This document shows, in pieces, positions 1 through 7,075 of a stretch of DNA of 11,598 nucleotides (the first letter of the stretch is position 1; every line of letters begins with the position of its first letter). The notes under the pieces were generated by a model, which was not told the DNA's origin, did no database searches, and worked only from the letters and a program-made list of their open reading frames with translations. The stretch is from ZC4RG30 sp046047615 (GTDB lineage: Bacteria > Pseudomonadota > Gammaproteobacteria > Steroidobacterales > Steroidobacteraceae): assembly GCA_046047615.1 (NCBI GenBank), contig JBJOHO010000090.1, positions 1-11,598 on the forward strand. The letters are read 5' to 3'. Both the position numbers and the translations under genes were made by a program.

Positions 1-6
1 GTTCCC

Positions 7-12
7 GGAGAG
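7..12 (+). promoter_or_regulatory. Ribosome binding site of the first exported-protein gene
   Basis: GGAGAG lies 8 bases before the ATG at 21. A GTG directly upstream at 18 is in the same frame, but the spacing fits the ATG better. This decides the start of the gene and shows that the gene is complete despite lying at the window edge. Confidence 0.6.
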
Positions 13-20
13 ACGAAGTG

Positions 21-830
21 ATGCATCGACGCAAGACGCCGGCCGCGCTGCTCGCGGCCACCCTGCTGGGCCTCGGATCCGCGGCCAGCCTGACAAGCCC
101 ACCCGCGTTGGCCGCCGGCCCGCCCATGCCCGACGTGGGCAAGGGGCCGCTCGCCGGCCAACCGGATTTCCGCGGCGTGTGGATGGGCACCGGTGGTCAC
201 CCCGGCATTCCCCCCGAATACCGCAACACGCCGTGGCCGAAGATGGAGTTCGCGCCCTGGGGCGCGGAAGAGTCCAAGCGCATCACCAAGATCGAGACAC
301 CCGACGAGTGCAAGCCCTACGGGCCCGTGCCGTTCATGAACGGCGGCGGCCTGTTCCCCCTCGAGGTCGCCTACCACAGCAAGGGCCTGCTGCTGATGAG
401 CGAACCCAGCGCGGTGGTGCGGCGCATCTACCTCGACGGCCGGCCACTGCCCGACGACCCGGACCCGATCTGGATGGGCCATTCCGTCGGCCATTGGGAA
501 GGCGACACGCTGGTCGTCGAGACGGTCGGCACCAACGGCCGTGGGCGCCCGCTCAACGGCTACATTTCCGGGGCCATCAACTCGAAGATGGACATGTCGC
601 CGCGCCTTCCCGTCAGCGATGCCGCGCGCGTGATCGAGCGCTTCCGCCTCAAGGGCGAGGGCAAGTACCTTGAGGTCGAGATCACCCTGCACGACAGCAA
701 GGCCTACACCAACGGTCCGTTCACCGTGCGCCGCTACTACGAGCGCCGCAACGACCTCGACGTCATCGAGTACTTCTGCGACGACAACCGCCGGCCCGAA
801 GATGAAGGCCACCACGGAGAAACCCCATGA
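21..830 (+). CDS. Uncharacterised exported protein with SVGHWEGDTLVVETVG motif
   Basis: A protein of 269 residues with no function I can assign. Residues 1-32 look like a Sec signal peptide: MHRRK, a hydrophobic Ala/Leu stretch, then a PALAA end that suits signal peptidase I, so the mature protein is probably periplasmic. The mature part starts with a PDFRGVW segment near residues 48-54 and carries a strongly patterned block at about 155-170 (SVGHWEGDTLVVETVG). A later KAYTNGPFTV segment completes the pattern. I recognise this combination from a widespread family of small secreted proteins, often encoded beside DUF6152 proteins, but no biochemical role is known to me. The stop overlaps the ATG of the next gene (ATGA), so the two are almost certainly cotranscribed and translationally coupled. 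It reads as chromosomal flank rather than as part of the lanthipeptide cluster. Confidence 0.85.
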   Translation: MHRRKTPAALLAATLLGLGSAASLTSPPALAAGPPMPDVGKGPLAGQPDFRGVWMGTGGHPGIPPEYRNTPWPKMEFAPWGAEESKRITKIETPDECKPYGPVPFMNGGGLFPLEVAYHSKGLLLMSEPSAVVRRIYLDGRPLPDDPDPIWMGHSVGHWEGDTLVVETVGTNGRGRPLNGYISGAINSKMDMSPRLPVSDAARVIERFRLKGEGKYLEVEITLHDSKAYTNGPFTVRRYYERRNDLDVIEYFCDDNRRPEDEGHHGETP

Positions 831-1237
831 TCCGCAAGCCCCGTGCCCTCGCCACCGCCCTGCTGCTGGCGCTGGCCGCGCTGCCCGCCGGCGCGCACCA
901 CTCCTTCGCCATGTTCGACCTCGAGAAGGACGTGACCCTGCAGGGCGTGGTGAAGGAATTCCAGTGGACCAACCCGCACGTGTGGCTGCAGTTGCTGGTC
1001 ACCGATGAGAAGGGCAACACCGTGGAGTGGAGCCTGGAAGGCGGCGCGCCCGGCATGTTCATGCGCACCGGCTGGACGCGCAAAACCCTGCAGCCTGACG
1101 ACAAGGTCAGCGTGGTCATCCACCCGCTGCGCAACGGCAAGCCGGGCGGCAGCCTGGTGACGGTCACGCTGCCTGACGGCCGCACCCTGAAGCCGGGTGG
1201 CGTCGCCCTGCGGCCGGGCGAAGAGGCGAGCCAGTAA
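827..1237 (+). CDS. DUF6152-family exported protein
   Basis: A protein of 136 residues. Residues 1-23 form a signal peptide (RKPR, then an Ala/Leu-rich core ending AGA). The mature protein begins HHSFAMFD, the His-His start typical of DUF6152 proteins, followed by VTLQGVVKEFQWTNPHVW and a VEWSLEGGAPG block. It is probably a small periplasmic beta-rich protein. The function is unknown; the N-terminal HH pair invites a metal-binding guess, which is inference only. GGAGA at 816-820 sits 6 bases before the ATG, and the gene overlaps its upstream partner by four bases, so the pair likely acts together. The end faces the monooxygenase gene convergently, with 45 bases between the two stops and no convincing terminator hairpin there. 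Confidence 0.85.
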   Translation: MIRKPRALATALLLALAALPAGAHHSFAMFDLEKDVTLQGVVKEFQWTNPHVWLQLLVTDEKGNTVEWSLEGGAPGMFMRTGWTRKTLQPDDKVSVVIHPLRNGKPGGSLVTVTLPDGRTLKPGGVALRPGEEASQ

Positions 1238-1282
1238 CCGGGACGCGATCGCCCCAAGCAGCAGAAACAGACCCGACGCGGC

Positions 1283-2173
1283 TCAAGGTTGGGAGATGTC
1301 GGAGAGCCGTTCCATGGAGGCCAGACGCTGGTCCGTGCTCACCGCGATGTCGAGCCAGAGCACCTCGTCAGGCCCATGAAGGGCGCACAGCGCCCCGAGT
1401 TCATCTGCCGCTACATCAGTTGTTGCGACGATGTCGGGCCAATAGGCCATGTAGCGATGCGCCGCCCGCACCTGATCGGCCTCGCTACGCGTGCGGGTGA
1501 CGGACCCAGCCACGGCGATGGAGGCATACGGCGACAGGCCCGGATGCCTGGCGCGGAATTCCGTGCGGTACCGATGAAGAACCTCAGCGCTCTTCAAGCC
1601 AGGATGGAAAAGCGTGTAGCAGAAGGCTGCCCCCAATTCCGCGGCGAGCGTGGCAGAGCGTTCCGCACCGCAGATCCAGAGCTGTGGTTGCGGCGCATCG
1701 TCGGGCATGCAACTGACTCCGGCAACGCCCCCCTGCAGAAAACCAGCCAATTGGCTGGCGCGCGCGCGGAAGGCATCGACGGGGAACAGCCCGTCGTCCG
1801 GCCACGATGGGTGATGCTCGGAAAGCAGGACATGATTGCCCAGCCGGTCCGCGCGACCGCGTCCCATGCCCAAATCCACGCGATCGCCGAATGCGCATAG
1901 CGCGCGGAAGTCCAGGGCAGTGCGGAAAGCGTCACGGTAGCCGAGCAGCAGCACGCCACTGCCCAGACGGATGTTTCGCGTGTTCTGCAGCCCAGCCGCA
2001 ATCAGGACCTCGGGGCTTGCCGAGGCATAGCCGGGCAAATGGTGCTCACCCACCCAGTACCGGACGAAGCCCAGGGAATCGGCGCGCGCCATGAGACGCA
2101 TGGTCTCCTGGACGCGCGCAGAGGCAGACACGCCATGGTCTACCCAAAGAAAGTCCAACAATCCAAAGCGCAT
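1283..2173 (-). CDS. Luciferase-like (LLM class) flavin-dependent oxidoreductase
   Basis: A protein of 296 residues of the bacterial luciferase-like monooxygenase superfamily, closest in pattern to the MsnO8-type group. Visible family blocks are LGFVRYWVGEHH (34-45), the SASPEVLIAA stretch (51-60), NIRLGSGVLLLGY (67-79), RVDLGMGRGRADR (98-110) and PQLWICGAERS (163-172). These match the flavin-binding barrel segments, although at 296 residues it is a little shorter than the usual 320-350. Family members use reduced FMN or F420 and O2. In class II lanthipeptide pathways a member (GarO of actagardine) oxidises a thioether to a sulfoxide, so tailoring of the neighbouring peptide is a reasonable inference. 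It lies 49 bases downstream of the precursor gene on the same strand, presumably in one transcript. No strong Shine-Dalgarno sequence precedes the ATG, which suggests coupling or low expression. Confidence 0.85.
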   Translation of the reverse strand: MRFGLLDFLWVDHGVSASARVQETMRLMARADSLGFVRYWVGEHHLPGYASASPEVLIAAGLQNTRNIRLGSGVLLLGYRDAFRTALDFRALCAFGDRVDLGMGRGRADRLGNHVLLSEHHPSWPDDGLFPVDAFRARASQLAGFLQGGVAGVSCMPDDAPQPQLWICGAERSATLAAELGAAFCYTLFHPGLKSAEVLHRYRTEFRARHPGLSPYASIAVAGSVTRTRSEADQVRAAHRYMAYWPDIVATTDVAADELGALCALHGPDEVLWLDIAVSTDQRLASMERLSDISQP

Positions 2174-2222
2174 GGCGAACAGCTCGGCTCAGCGAGAAGC
2201 GCGCCGGCGCAAGAACCGCTGT

Positions 2223-2432
2223 TCAGTAGCAGTAGAGAGTACCGCCAGCAACCGAATCCAGCTCTTCGCTGGACAACTTCCGCGCGCTGAGTTGTTCCGC
2301 CGAAACCGCGAAGCCGTTGTCATTCAGAATGCGGATCGCGTCTTCCCGACTCCCGGCACCCCGCAGGCTGGCCGCGAAACCCGCGTCCGAAGCAACCTTG
2401 GCCCGAATGTCCGCTATCATGCTCTCGTTCAT
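2223..2432 (-). CDS. Nif11-type lanthipeptide precursor, five-residue core
   Basis: A peptide of 69 residues. Residues 1-64 are a Nif11-like leader: an acidic N-terminus (MNESMIADIRAKV), then EDAIRILNDNGF (30-41), AVSAEQLSA (42-50), an acidic SSEELDS stretch (54-60) and the double-glycine end VAGG (61-64). Such leaders guide LanM-type enzymes and are cut after GG by C39 peptidase exporters, both of which are encoded here. What remains is only TLYCY (65-69) before TGA: one Thr, one Cys and two Tyr. One dehydration of Thr65 and addition of Cys68 would give a single methyllanthionine ring. The ATG at 2432 is chosen over an in-frame TTG at 2447 because a perfect GGGAGGAG lies five bases ahead of it and the TTG overlaps that site. 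The tiny core is very unusual; a frame problem at the 3' end is possible (see findings). Confidence 0.85.
   Translation of the reverse strand: MNESMIADIRAKVASDAGFAASLRGAGSREDAIRILNDNGFAVSAEQLSARKLSSEELDSVAGGTLYCY
2226..2240 (-). other. Predicted core peptide TLYCY after the GG cleavage site
   Basis: These five codons follow the double glycine of the leader and run to the TGA. Thr65 and Cys68 can form one thioether ring closing over Leu66 and Tyr67, with Tyr69 left as a one-residue tail. Tyr67 and Tyr69 are the only residues a tyrosine sulfotransferase could use. The assignment of the core rests on the leader pattern and on the exporter's peptidase domain, not on any measured product. Confidence 0.6.
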
Positions 2433-2470
2433 TGTTTCTCCTCCCAAAAAAGCAAGGGTAGCAGCGCAGC
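2433..2470. promoter_or_regulatory. Short divergent region between precursor and DTDD-protein genes
   Basis: Only 38 bases separate the two divergent start codons, and part of that is the precursor's ribosome binding site. Promoters for both genes must therefore overlap each other or lie inside the opposite gene's 5' end. I looked for -35/-10 pairs on both strands and saw none good enough to place. The region is listed as a regulatory area by position only. Confidence 0.35.
2438..2445 (-). promoter_or_regulatory. Strong Shine-Dalgarno sequence of the precursor gene
   Basis: Read on the minus strand, GGGAGGAG lies five bases (AAACA) before the ATG at 2432-2430. It is the best ribosome binding site in the window. 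It fixes the precursor start and suggests high translation, as expected for a substrate peptide rather than an enzyme. Confidence 0.85.
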
Positions 2471-3496
2471 ATGGGCGATGCCACCACTCTGAGCAAGGCC
2501 ACCGAGTGGCTCATGCGGGATGCCGCAACCCTGCACGCGTCGGCAATCGACCTCCAATTCGCCCGCCACGGCTTCGGCATCATCATCGGCAGCATAACGC
2601 CGGTTTGCATAGCCACGCGCGCGCTCCTCGCCGCGAAGCCGGGCAGCCGTCCCCCGCCGGCCGTGGTGGCGCACCTGAAAGAGCACGCGACCATGGACGG
2701 CTGGCGCTACTTCAACCGGCATGGCGACATCCCCCCGGATACCGACGATCTGGCCCTGGTGCTCCATGTGTTGCGAGCCGCAGGCATATCGCCCGACGAG
2801 CCGTGGGTGGCTGCCCCGCTCAATGTCCTTGCGCGCAACAGGATATCCTCGGGGATGTTTCCCACATGGCTCGTCACATCCGCGGAAAATCGCAGCACAG
2901 TGGACAACGCGTGGGCGTCACGGGGAAACGCGGTCCACCCTGAGGTTGTCGCAAACATCGGCCATGCCCTCCTGACGATTCAACAGGCACGCTGGCAAGA
3001 AGACATAACGGCGGCGGCCCACTGGCTTGCCCAGGATCCAGTCGCCCGGTTGTCCGGGAATCACTGGTACTACGGGTCAGGATATGCAGCCTGGTTGATA
3101 TGCAACTTTCTTGACGCCGCCAATGCCGCGGGAGTCCTGGACGGGTCGAACGGTCTCGGGGGCTATCGTCAACAATTGCTTCGCGGCCAGAACGACAATG
3201 GCGCATGGCACCTTGACCGGCCACCCGAAGCACGACGGATTTTGGGGCGGGAAATGACGACAACCGTTTCCAACAGTGTCAGCGAGACCGCGTGGCGGGT
3301 TGCCGCATTGCGCTGCACAGGATTGGCCGCAGACGCTCCGGAAATCATGGCAGCAACCGCCTTTATCGCGGACGCGCAACAGGCGGACGGCGGATTCGCT
3401 GCAGAGCCATTTTATGAAACCCTGTCCCCCACCCCTTACGGGTCGCGGACGATGACGACATCCGCCGTCGTGCATGCATTGGCGTCCGCCGGCTGA
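2471..3496 (+). CDS. Prenyltransferase/squalene-oxidase-repeat protein with DTDD motif
   Basis: A soluble protein of 341 residues without a signal peptide. It has marks of the alpha6-alpha6 barrel shared by squalene/hopene cyclases and prenyltransferase beta subunits: WRYF (78-81), PPDTDDLALVLHVL (88-101), a QW-like QNDNGAW (240-246), and QQADGGF (303-309) near the C-terminus. The DTDD at 90-93 matches the DxDD acid motif that protonates substrates in class II terpene cyclases. In hopene cyclase about 250 residues follow that motif, as here, so the protein resembles the catalytic half of such an enzyme standing alone. However, DxDD-like strings also occur in non-cyclase repeat proteins, so terpene cyclisation is not shown. 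It starts divergently from the precursor and converges on lanM with nine bases between stops, which places it inside the cluster. Its role may be tailoring, binding or something else. The start at ATG 2471 has only a distant AAGGG upstream; Met15 is an alternative. Confidence 0.75.
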   Translation: MGDATTLSKATEWLMRDAATLHASAIDLQFARHGFGIIIGSITPVCIATRALLAAKPGSRPPPAVVAHLKEHATMDGWRYFNRHGDIPPDTDDLALVLHVLRAAGISPDEPWVAAPLNVLARNRISSGMFPTWLVTSAENRSTVDNAWASRGNAVHPEVVANIGHALLTIQQARWQEDITAAAHWLAQDPVARLSGNHWYYGSGYAAWLICNFLDAANAAGVLDGSNGLGGYRQQLLRGQNDNGAWHLDRPPEARRILGREMTTTVSNSVSETAWRVAALRCTGLAADAPEIMAATAFIADAQQADGGFAAEPFYETLSPTPYGSRTMTTSAVVHALASAG

Positions 3497-3505
3497 CTTC
3501 CCCCT

Positions 3506-6500
3506 TCAAGCAATCAGTCGTCCGAGGACCTGCACCGGAGCGTGCTGCGCCACCACAAGCCCCGCCAGTCCGGTCCATAACCCGGGGGCGCTCTGGTTGC
3601 CGCGGTTGGCAAAGGCGCGGGAGATTCCCTGCCATTCCTGCGTCGAAGGTTCACGCCCCAGCACACGAAGCGCGGCATGGACACCCAGGCGTCCGCAACA
3701 CAGGGAGAGCGCGTCTGCAGGCGCTGGCAGGCTCTGCGCGGCACGCTCCAGGACACGACGAGAACCGACCAGAACCTCCTGCCATTGCCCACTCTGCAAA
3801 TGAATGGGCACCCGCTGCAGAGCCACCCAGCGCGACAGGGCGATTCCCGCGTGACCACGGCACCAGGACACCGGCAAAGACGATTGCGCGGAGACCGGCA
3901 CCGACTCCCAAAGCGCGCGCGCGCGGTTCACCCACTCATCCTCGCCCATGAACACGCCGGCTTCGACAAGGCCGAGTCCGATGCCCGCCTGCCCATGCGC
4001 CAGGGACGGATCCGTACCCTTGGCCGGGATCCGGTGAACCAGCGCTGTCGCAAGGCGCTCCACCAGCGCGCGGGCATCACCATCGGAAGACTGCTGCGCG
4101 AGTCGACACAAGGGCCCCATGGCCCCTGCGAGGCCAGTGGTGAAGTCGCCCTTGGCGAGTGCGGGGTCAGCGGCAAATGCCGCAGTCACCCACGCTTGCT
4201 GGATGGGCTTCAAGAACCCGGCGTCTGCGGCCCCAAGATCCACCAGCGCTTCCACCGCACGAAGATGCCCGGAAAGTCCCTCCAAACCCCAGCGGAAACT
4301 GCGCTGCCGAACCAGCGCGTCGAGCGCGGCGCGACGGTAAACCGGCAAGGCCTGTTCCAGAATGCCGTCGACGGTGCCGTCCGGTCCGTTCGACTTCATC
4401 ACGGCCAGGGCCAAAAGCGGTCCGACCGCACCGGCGTAGAGCGTCCACGGGAGCCAACGCAATTGGCGAATTGCAGCACCAGCGGCCCCTTCCCAACCCA
4501 GCCATCCTTGCGACCCGGGGGATGACCCATGCCAGCCAATGACGAGCCGCTGCTCCGCAAAACGTTCAACGCCAACATCGGCCGGCGACCACTCCTCGAG
4601 CAGACGCAGCTGCCACGCCAGGTCAGCCTCACTGGGTCGCCGGACGATATCGGACGGGGAAATGCACGACACGAACCGTGGAACGTCCCCGCGGGAAATC
4701 GCCGCCACCTCATCGTCCAGCACGGATTCATCCAAACGATGAGCGCCCGAGCCGTGGCCCAACCGATCGCGAATGTCGCGCAACGTGGCCTCACGCCCAC
4801 CGACACCGGTCGCAGCAACGCCGAGCTCTGCCATCAACTGGCGATACACACGCGTGGCCCGCACCAGCCGACGCCGCCCAGCGCCCAGGCTGCTGCGGGC
4901 ACAGCGCATGATGGCCTCGAAGCCGGGGCCGGTCATCGCCAGCCGGTACATCTCCTCAAAACCGGCGCGAAGCTCCGCCGGCTGCGGAAGTGGGGGCGCG
5001 GCCACGGGAGCGTACGGCCCCGGCCGGACATCCTCCCCGGGCGAAAGGGAACACAGCACCCCGCCCGCGTTCCTCCAGTCGCCATTGGCCGTTCGTGCCC
5101 AATGCGGCAAAAAACCCGTGGCAGCAATGCTGCCCCCGGGCACACCATCAAGCGCCAGTCGATCGTCGTCGGCACCGGCCCACAGACACTCGAGATCGAT
5201 CGGCATGGGCCCTGCCGGCGTCTGTACGACATTTTCCGCATGAACATCACGAGCGTCACACAAATGCAGAAGCGCCAACACGCGCCCCGCACCACGCGAA
5301 TAGCTGCCGGAATCGAGCAAATTGCCGCCAACCACCAAAGACACATACCCATAGCCGTCCCGCGCCAACACGGACGGCCAGTGCTCACACCCCAGTCCCT
5401 GCGCAGACATCAACTCCCGCGCCAATTGGTACCACGCAGCATCCGGACGCAGGTCGCGGGGCTTGTAGGCAATGCCAATCTCACCCGAACCCTGTGCGAA
5501 CCAGAGCAGGTGCACGCACCGCCCTGCGGCGTGCCGGTCGCCCGCGTCGACGTGGACACGAACGAGGGGCGCATCGGTGGCAATGCCGAAGTGGCGCAAC
5601 AACTGCTCCCGATCGCCAGCAACACGCGCGGCAAGCTCCCGCCACGATTCAATCCAGTCAACGGCAACAGGCAGCACCACGGAGTAGACGTGATCCATCA
5701 CCGCCTGGGGCGCCTCGCCGGCCATGATCTGGCGGGACGTCGCAGCACAACTCCCAGCCGAAGCGCCCTGCACCTCTGGCGCGGACATGCCGAGCTCCCG
5801 CATCAGCAACTGGCCTGCCGACTGAGGGGCACCTGCATTGACAGGGAAACCAGTGGAAAAATACGGGGCCAGTCGTTGAACCCCTGCCGCAACAACGGAA
5901 TCGCGGACTGCCGCTGCGAACAACGGCAACTCCGCAGAAGGCACCCGGGCCAAGGCGTCATTCCAGAAAAACCGGACAATGGGCAGCACCAGATCAAAAT
6001 GCGGACAGGTCGCCCGCAATGCGCCGATCTGTGCCGGCGCGCTTGCCACCGCGTCCCTCAATGCGCGACGAAGCTCAGAGCGCACAGCCGGAACATACCG
6101 CGAAGCACCCGAAGGCGAGGCAGCCGCAGCGCCAGGCGCTGAGGTATCCAATCGAAGGTAAGTCTTCAGTAGCAATCCGTCGCGTCTGAGAGTGACCTTG
6201 AGATGCGACAGCTGGAGTATCCGACGCTGCCACGGCACATCGAGCGATGCGCCAGGCACAAGAGGCTGGGCAAGGGTATGCATAAGCGGCAATCGACGCC
6301 GCAAGCCCTCAAACGCCTCAACTGCCGCCACCGGCGCGCCGGCCGCAAGCAGCACCTCCCGAAGGCCCGGGGAGGTGCCGACCCCGAAAATCTCCAGTCC
6401 GATGGACGGCAGCGGGCGACCCTGCTCATCGACCGCCAGCGCCACGTTGATCGCTCTGGAATGATCCTGAAGCTTCTGTAGTGCCGCAAACTGCTCAGGG

Positions 6501-7075
6501 GTGGCAACGTCCAAGCCCGCTGCGAGCACCGAGTCCACCATCAGGTCCCACTCCGAGGCCGTCCTGATTGGAAAAATCGCAGCAGGCCAGCGCCCCCCCC
6601 TTCCTTCAATCAGCGCGGCCGTGGAAGGCGCACGACCCAGAACCCGGCGGAAGTCACGAAGCAGCCCGGGAGGCAGTGAACACTCCGATGCGTCGGTAAC
6701 GCCGAAAAACTGGCCCATGTAGCGAACATCGCCACCGAGTGCATCGAACTCCAGAAAACGGTGTGTCGGCGCGACCCGCAGGGGCGGGAGGCTGTCGTCG
6801 TACGCCCACGTCGCGGGACGCTGGAGCACATCGGGCTGCTCCCAGGACATGAGACAGAAGTCGACACGTGCAGCGTCGCCGTGTCTGGGCGGCATATGCA
6901 GCTCAAACCCGAACGACGGCCACGGATCACGTCGCGTGGCGACCCGCGAACGATATACGTCGGCCACAGCGCCGGGCTCCAGCGACTGTGCCCACGGCGG
7001 CCCGATCACGCCGAGAGCCCAGTCCAACAGCTGGATCAGGGATGAACGGGAGTCAAATTCCTCGATGGAGTCCAT
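3506..7075 (-). CDS. lanM: Class II lanthipeptide synthetase LanM with extended N-terminus
   Basis: A protein of 1189 residues that dehydrates Ser/Thr and then forms thioether rings in the precursor. The dehydratase (DUF4135) core is clear: GDRHAAGR (512-519) with the catalytic-type Asp513 and His515, YKPR with Lys538, DVHAEN (610-615), DLE (627-629), and RATRVY (739-744). The LanC-like cyclase follows, with seven GxxG-type repeats from about 876 to 1175, including AHGQAG (1026-1031). Zinc ligands are Cys1072 (SWCRG) and Cys1126-Cys1127 (LCCG), i.e. the three-Cys CCG type known from ProcM-like enzymes. Two oddities stand out. The first cyclase repeat reads WTLYAGAVG, where LanM proteins usually have DLYDG. 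The catalytic Asp-His pair sits about 260 residues later than in CylM, leaving roughly 330 N-terminal residues outside the usual domain. Upstream in frame there is a stop before any other ATG; the binding site is weak. Confidence 0.95.
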   Translation of the reverse strand: MDSIEEFDSRSSLIQLLDWALGVIGPPWAQSLEPGAVADVYRSRVATRRDPWPSFGFELHMPPRHGDAARVDFCLMSWEQPDVLQRPATWAYDDSLPPLRVAPTHRFLEFDALGGDVRYMGQFFGVTDASECSLPPGLLRDFRRVLGRAPSTAALIEGRGGRWPAAIFPIRTASEWDLMVDSVLAAGLDVATPEQFAALQKLQDHSRAINVALAVDEQGRPLPSIGLEIFGVGTSPGLREVLLAAGAPVAAVEAFEGLRRRLPLMHTLAQPLVPGASLDVPWQRRILQLSHLKVTLRRDGLLLKTYLRLDTSAPGAAAASPSGASRYVPAVRSELRRALRDAVASAPAQIGALRATCPHFDLVLPIVRFFWNDALARVPSAELPLFAAAVRDSVVAAGVQRLAPYFSTGFPVNAGAPQSAGQLLMRELGMSAPEVQGASAGSCAATSRQIMAGEAPQAVMDHVYSVVLPVAVDWIESWRELAARVAGDREQLLRHFGIATDAPLVRVHVDAGDRHAAGRCVHLLWFAQGSGEIGIAYKPRDLRPDAAWYQLARELMSAQGLGCEHWPSVLARDGYGYVSLVVGGNLLDSGSYSRGAGRVLALLHLCDARDVHAENVVQTPAGPMPIDLECLWAGADDDRLALDGVPGGSIAATGFLPHWARTANGDWRNAGGVLCSLSPGEDVRPGPYAPVAAPPLPQPAELRAGFEEMYRLAMTGPGFEAIMRCARSSLGAGRRRLVRATRVYRQLMAELGVAATGVGGREATLRDIRDRLGHGSGAHRLDESVLDDEVAAISRGDVPRFVSCISPSDIVRRPSEADLAWQLRLLEEWSPADVGVERFAEQRLVIGWHGSSPGSQGWLGWEGAAGAAIRQLRWLPWTLYAGAVGPLLALAVMKSNGPDGTVDGILEQALPVYRRAALDALVRQRSFRWGLEGLSGHLRAVEALVDLGAADAGFLKPIQQAWVTAAFAADPALAKGDFTTGLAGAMGPLCRLAQQSSDGDARALVERLATALVHRIPAKGTDPSLAHGQAGIGLGLVEAGVFMGEDEWVNRARALWESVPVSAQSSLPVSWCRGHAGIALSRWVALQRVPIHLQSGQWQEVLVGSRRVLERAAQSLPAPADALSLCCGRLGVHAALRVLGREPSTQEWQGISRAFANRGNQSAPGLWTGLAGLVVAQHAPVQVLGRLIA

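Noticed and set aside
1238..1282. Bidirectional terminator between the convergent exported-protein and monooxygenase genes
   Set aside because: I looked for a GC-rich inverted repeat with flanking T/A runs in the 45 bases and found none convincing.
2433..2447. TTG at 2447 as an upstream start for the precursor peptide
   Set aside because: The TTG and the next codons overlap the GGGAGGAG ribosome binding site, which is ideally placed for the ATG at 2432; the Nif11 pattern needs no extra residues.
2471..3496. Calling the DTDD protein a true terpene cyclase
   Set aside because: DxDD-like strings also occur in non-cyclase repeat proteins, the second barrel is missing, and no isoprenoid genes are nearby; only the fold-level call is supported.
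4529..6142. Long open frame (537 codons) on the plus strand
   Set aside because: It is a shadow of lanM: the composition is Arg/His/Pro/Gln-rich without domains, while the opposite strand shows conserved LanM motifs throughout.
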